Assembly: GCA_943704415.1 (NCBI GenBank)
Contig: CALSCO010000077.1
Location: 1 to 11,763, forward strand
DNA: 11,763 nucleotides
Direction: 5' to 3'
From: Parvularia atlantis
Taxonomy: Eukaryota; Opisthokonta; Rotosphaerida
The notes beneath the pieces were generated by a model. The model had not been told where the DNA came from and searched no databases. It saw only the letters and a program-made list of their open reading frames with translations. Within the stretch, counting starts at the first letter, position 1. Every line of letters starts with the position of its first letter. Both the position numbers and the translations under genes were made by a program. Positions 9,101 through 11,763 of this stretch are shown piece after piece.

Positions 9101-9563
9101 GGCGGACGTGCGGGCGGCGCGTGCTGACGGCGCCGCCGCAGGAGCGCGTCTTTGTGAAGGAGATGACCAAGTACAGCTTCTCGCTCATGAGCGAGGACGA
9201 GAAAGACATGCCGCAGCTGCCGCTCAAGTGCGTCCCTGGCGCGCGCGCGCAGCCTGATGACGCTGCGGCGTGCATGCGTAGCAACCGCCGCGTGACGGCC
9301 AGCCGCATCCTGCGGGCGAAGAAGATTGTCCTGTTTGTACTGCAGAAGCTCAAGCTGGACGAGCAGGACGCCGAGCAGCGCTACGAGATTCTGTGCAACG
9401 ACACGGTGCGCCACAGGGCGCTCGCACACGCACGGCTGACGCGACTGCGACCGTGCAGGTGCTCAAGCCCAACATGAACTTGGGCACGATCCGCAACTGC
9501 ATTTGGAAGAGCTCGGCGGAGCTGCAGCTGGTCTATCGCAGGAGAAAGACCGTGGCTGTATGA
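6166..9563 (+). CDS. WDR48: WDR48/UAF1 orthologue, WD40 activator of USP1/USP12/USP46-type deubiquitinases
   Basis: Family members bind and activate USP1, USP12 and USP46. Predicted 742 residues in 21 exons: 6166-6248, 6375-6465, 6526-6607, 6665-6765, 6819-6930, 6999-7189, 7241-7354, 7405-7575, 7623-7716, 7779-7876, 7936-8043, 8105-8204, 8259-8381, 8434-8468, 8525-8629, 8682-8801, 8857-8929, 8978-9090, 9142-9227, 9282-9405, 9459-9563; total 2229 nt. The propeller shows LYSCGRDATVRAWDT, HTDWVNDGVLC, SFDTTLKAWDT, AGLDKSMYVWDI, GHTDNVKALLLDATGT and CLSGSSDATVKLWDVGQQ. The WDR48-specific middle has SKRHILTRDT and LPNWFSSDVKTG (residues 404-415). The C-terminal DUF3337/SUMO-like region ends with VLKPNMNLGTIRNCIWKSS (from 709). 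Human WDR48 is 677 residues; the excess is mainly a Ser/Ala-rich insert in exons 14-16. The least certain pieces are the 35-nt exon 14 and the in-frame intron 8930-8977. The start gives an N-terminus aligned to the first blade. Confidence 0.94.
6249..6374 (+). other. WDR48 intron 1, unusually long and stop-free
   Basis: At 126 bp this is about twice the usual intron length here. It has donor GTGCGT, branch-like ACTGACG and acceptor CCCGCAG. It is a multiple of three and has no stop in the WDR48 frame, so retention would keep the protein in frame. It is also the only intron with a clear C/T-rich run. Splicing is supported because removal joins GVN to SLAYAH as in the family. Confidence 0.85.
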
Positions 9564-9606
9564 GCGTGTCGCTTGCTACGTACGTGCCATGCGCTGACGA
9601 TACTAC
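9564..9606. other. 43-bp convergent spacer between WDR48 and the phosphatase
   Basis: The two stop codons (TGA on plus, TAA on minus) face each other across 43 bp. Any 3' UTRs longer than this must overlap as antisense transcripts. I see no AATAAA signal on either strand. Confidence 0.7.
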
Positions 9607-10358
9607 TTATGGTGCGAGAGGGAGCAGCCCGAGCGAGCGCAGGAAGCCGTCTGAGCAGCGCCGCGCCTGCGCGTAGACTGCGCGGGCGTGCTGTCAGCGA
9701 CTGTGTGTGCAGCCGGACCGCCGGCGCACCCTGCTCAAAGCCCTCGATGCCGCCGTAGTACGGGTCCTCGATGATGCGCTGCCGCTCCGGGTCATGCTCG
9801 CCAAAGAGCTGGACTGCAATCACGCGTCACTGTCACCCGCCGATCGCACAGCCGACGCGGCGGCACACCCACGGCGGCGCTGCCGGCGGGCTTGCGCCGC
9901 AGGATGTTTTCGAGGTTGCTCTCGTCCATCGCGAAGACAAAGTCGAACGCGTCAAAGTCGCCCTTGCTCAGCTGTGCCGCAGCGGCCGTCAGAGCGCGTA
10001 CTGGGCGCGGCTCTGACGGCGTGCCTGGCGCACGGAGTGGTCGATCGGCACGCCGTGGCGCTTGCACGTGGCGATCGTGCGCGGGTCGGGCCCCTCGCCG
10101 ACGTGGTAGTTGGCCGTACCGCAGCTGCGCAGCGTGCACACGTCAGGGCCGCTCGTTCGCGCGCACACAATCGCCGCGAACCTGTCGATCGTGAAGCGCT
10201 CGGCGAGGCCCAGGTCGCGCACGCGCTGCGCAAACACGGCCTCGACCATCGGGCTGCGGCAGATGTTGCCTGCGGCCCGCGCACGTCAGCAGCACGCCCG
10301 GCGCACGGCACACAGCACGGCCCGCACCGAGGCACACGAACAGCACGCGGTGGCGCAT
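9607..10358 (-). CDS. Low-molecular-weight protein tyrosine phosphatase (ACP1 family)
   Basis: Soluble phosphatase of the LMW-PTP/acid phosphatase 1 family, which removes phosphate from phosphotyrosine through a cysteinyl-phosphate intermediate. Six exons: 10358-10328, 10269-10182, 10124-10025, 9971-9869, 9813-9730, 9677-9607; total 477 nt, 158 residues, the same length as human ACP1. The P-loop C9-LGNIC-R15-SP lies right at the N-terminus, as in the family, and is assembled across the first intron. Further family motifs are CKRHGVPIDH, the substrate-loop DFVFAMDESNL, and IIEDPYYGG carrying the general acid D124 and the two conserved tyrosines Y126/Y127. All catalytic residues are present. 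Intron 9972-10024 uses a GC donor and intron 10125-10181 a GTTCGC donor; both are demanded by the conserved protein. It ends tail-to-tail with WDR48 and starts 39 bp from a divergent gene. A kinase lies nearby, but no functional link can be read from the sequence. Confidence 0.96.
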
Positions 10359-10397
10359 GCTACTGTGTACGTCCCGCTGTGCGTCGATGGTCAAAAT
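10359..10397. promoter_or_regulatory. 39-bp divergent spacer between phosphatase and membrane protein
   Basis: Two start codons point away from each other across 39 bp. The right part is AT-richer (GTCAAAAT) just before the plus-strand ATG. It is too short for two ordinary promoters, so promoter elements probably overlap the coding regions, or the true start of one gene is farther away. Confidence 0.45.
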
Positions 10398-11088
10398 ATG
10401 CTGATCTTCATCCAGCTCGTCGCGCGGCGGCTGCGGCGGCGCACGGGCGACTTTGCGCAGCTGGTCGAGCGCGGCGCGGTGCGGCAGCTGCTGCGCCCCG
10501 TACCGCTGCACGCCGCATCCGCCGAGACCGTGCACACGCGCTTTGCGTTCTTCTTCTGGGCCGCCGCGATGATCGTGACGCAGTTTGCCGTGCTGCACGT
10601 CGCGATCGAGCTGCTCGCGCCGGCGCACCACGAGCGGCAGGCGGTGCGGCGACAGCGTGCTGGTGTGCGCCGATCGCTCACGCACCGCGCAGATGAAGAA
10701 GGTCACGCGCGTCGCCAATCAGGAGGCCGAGGACGAGGTGCTCCGGCGCGTCGCGACCGAGGACCTGCGCGGCGTCGATCCCGAGACGCGCCGGGCGCTG
10801 CAACGGCGCATTCAGCAGGTCGCGCAGCAGCCACCGCCAGCAACGGGTGGGGACGCGGCGGCCGACGAGGTGCAAACGCTGCGTGAGCGCGTGCAGGCCC
10901 TCGCGCGCACGGTCGACGCGCTGCACAGCGATCTCCAGCGTGCAGCCGCGCGGCATCCTGCTTCTACACAAGTCGCGCAAGAGCGACTACCAGCTGTGCA
11001 CGAGCCAGGGCCTGCACCAGCTGCGCACGAGCCAGGGCCTGTGTCTGTGCATGATCCAGCAGCAGCAGCCCGCGCAAGACCCGGGTGA
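10398..11088 (+). CDS. Small single-pass membrane protein with C-terminal coiled coil, unassigned
   Basis: I do not recognise the family. Exon 1 is 10398-10643 and exon 2 starts at 10693; the 49-bp intron 10644-10692 has donor GTGCGG and a CTCAC branch-like motif, phase 0. Residues 1-48 are basic and amphipathic. Residues 49-73 form one hydrophobic helix (starting RFAFFFW, containing VTQFAVL). A charged segment follows, then a heptad-like coiled coil at about 139-163 (VQTLRERVQALARTVDAL). A basic N-terminus, one membrane helix and a distal coiled coil suggest an organelle membrane, as in OPA3-type or MCU-type proteins, but no signature motif of either is present (no DIME motif). The end is uncertain: the exon-2 frame stops with TGA at 11086-11088, but beyond about 10940 another frame has far better codon bias and ends at 11116. 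The start has A at -3. Confidence 0.6.
10991..11044 (+). repeat. 27-bp tandem duplication
   Basis: Two 27-bp units (10991-11017 and 11018-11044) differ at only a few positions. In the frame ending at 11116 they encode QLCTSQGLH and QLRTSQGLC; in the exon-2 frame they encode HEPGP-containing units. Confidence 0.85.
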
Positions 11089-11116
11089 ACACGAGCACGT
11101 GTGCGACAACGACTAG

Positions 11117-11308
11117 GTACGCCGGACGTACGAGAATCCAACATGCCATTTTCCGCGATGCGGTCGTGCATGTGCTGCAGCGAGCCCAGCGGGTCGTGAC
11201 GCTCGTCGGTGTAACATTCCAGATGGATGTGTTGGTGGCCGAAGGACACAACGGCGCCGGACGGAAGCCTCGCCCATTTAGCAGTTTGTGAGTTCGAGTT
11301 GCTTAAAC
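11117..11308. other. Intergenic region with an unexplained coding-like stretch
   Basis: This gap between convergent genes is less GC-rich than the rest of the window and much longer than most other gaps here. On the minus strand an open frame runs through it without stops. Within that frame, about 11283-11146 shows biased third positions (most codons end in G or C) and protein-like composition (for example FGHQHIHLECYTDERHDPLG). No initiator ATG or clear splice pair was found, so it is not called as a gene. No other element is visible. Confidence 0.4.
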
Positions 11309-11763
11309 CTATGCCATCATACTCGGAGAGGGCGGGGTCAGTGGCGAGCGCGGCGACCGCATACTGCGCGTGCGCGCCAGTTCCGTCGTCTCCAGCGCAG
11401 GCAGCTGCAGCGCACGTATCCTGCCACGGGTGCGACCGTCAGCAGTCCAATTCAGGCGGCGCACGGCGGCACGCACCCGCCGGCGGGTGGTCCGCTCGCG
11501 TTGCGATGGTGTGCTGCGCGCAGGCACACCGTGTTGAGCACGCGTGAGGGAGAACATGCGGGCGCGGGCTCACCGTCGCTGCCGCTGCGCTCGCGCGATG
11601 GTGGCTTGGCTGGCGACGACGTGCTCGCGCTCAAATCGATCGGCAGCACGCGCGCAAGGTCCTTGCTCGCCCGGGTCGCATCGCTCAGCGCCTTGACGAG
11701 CGCGTCGCTGAACGGGCGCTGCGCAGGTCGCAGTCGCACGTCAGCAGCCGGCACGTCCCCCCC
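11309..11763 (-). CDS. Unassigned protein, C-terminal 97 residues (N-terminus outside window)
   Basis: Not recognised. Exons on the minus strand: 11718-11574, 11513-11477, 11420-11309; introns 11514-11573 (donor GTGAGC) and 11421-11476 (donor GTGCGT, branch TGCTGACGG, acceptor GGCAG). Phases are 0, 1 and 2 and agree across both joins; the stop is TAG. The visible protein starts with a helical, conserved-looking segment (RPFSDALVKALSDATRASKD), then becomes Ser/Pro-rich and ends with a low-complexity tail (MRSPRSPLTPPSPSMMA). SP and TP dipeptides suggest possible proline-directed phosphorylation. It converges on the unassigned membrane protein. The gene model rests on splice consensus and codon bias, not on homology. 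Confidence 0.6.
11719..11763 (-). other. Partial intron (3' end) of the right-edge gene
   Basis: On the minus strand the window starts inside an intron: a strong branch motif (GGCTGCTGACG) is followed by the acceptor CTGCGCAG ending at 11719. The donor lies outside the window. Confidence 0.65.

Noticed and set aside
7225-9429. Very long minus-strand open frame (734 codons) opposite WDR48
   Set aside because: It spans many introns and exons of a gene with clear homology on the other strand. Its translation is Arg/Ala-rich with no recognisable domain. Long antisense frames are expected at this GC content, where stop codons are rare.
10398-11088. Mitochondrial calcium uniporter (MCU) or OPA3 identity for the membrane protein
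   Set aside because: The helix contains W...TQF.VL, reminiscent of MCU TM1, but there is no DIME motif, no second helix and no N-terminal MCU domain. The OPA3 resemblance is limited to a membrane helix followed by a coiled coil, with no motif match.
1-11763. Bacterial defence island, CRISPR array or mobile element
   Set aside because: The introns and eukaryotic gene families identify this as eukaryotic DNA. The direct repeats found are coding tandem repeats or microsatellites without spacers, and there is no transposase, integrase or terminal repeat.

Overview
This window looks like nuclear DNA from a compact, intron-rich, very GC-rich microbial eukaryote, probably a protist. The evidence is that conserved eukaryotic proteins appear only when many short introns are removed. 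I resolved 51 complete introns plus two cut by the window ends. Most are about 47-68 bp, with one of 82 and one of 126. Nearly all share a GTGCG-type donor, a CTGAC/CTCAC/CTCAT-like branch motif 10-25 nt before the acceptor, and no long pyrimidine tract. Reading phases match across every modelled splice, and the four complete conserved genes have summed exon lengths that are exact multiples of three. I cannot name the organism. There are no bacterial operons, Shine-Dalgarno sites, rRNA, tRNA, CRISPR arrays or transposons.

Layout, left to right. (1) 1-3275, minus: a large four-RRM RNA-binding protein with a proline-rich linker and an RS/KR-rich tail, cut at the left edge inside an intron. (2) 3442-3802, minus: a 92-residue COA3-like cytochrome c oxidase assembly factor. 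(3) 3833-6100, minus: a 552-residue TKL-type protein kinase with an N-terminal zinc ribbon. (4) 6166-9563, plus: a 742-residue WDR48/UAF1 orthologue in 21 exons. (5) 9607-10358, minus: a 158-residue low-molecular-weight protein tyrosine phosphatase (ACP1 family). (6) 10398 to about 11088 or 11116, plus: a small unassigned membrane protein with a C-terminal coiled coil. (7) 11309-11763, minus: the C-terminal part of an unassigned protein, cut at the right edge inside an intron.

Spacing is extremely tight: 30 bp between genes 2 and 3, 65 bp between the divergent starts of 3 and 4, 43 bp between the convergent stops of 4 and 5, and 39 bp between the divergent starts of 5 and 6. The genes are unrelated housekeeping or signalling functions (RNA processing, mitochondrial assembly, phosphorylation, deubiquitinase activation), and nothing suggests a shared pathway.

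I did not find a convincing new multi-gene system. The points most worth a second look are the unusual splice-site language (including a GC-AG intron), a stop-free intron in WDR48 that would encode a hydrophobic segment, long purine-pyrimidine alternating tracts, the zinc ribbon-kinase fusion, and an unexplained coding-like stretch near 11130-11290.
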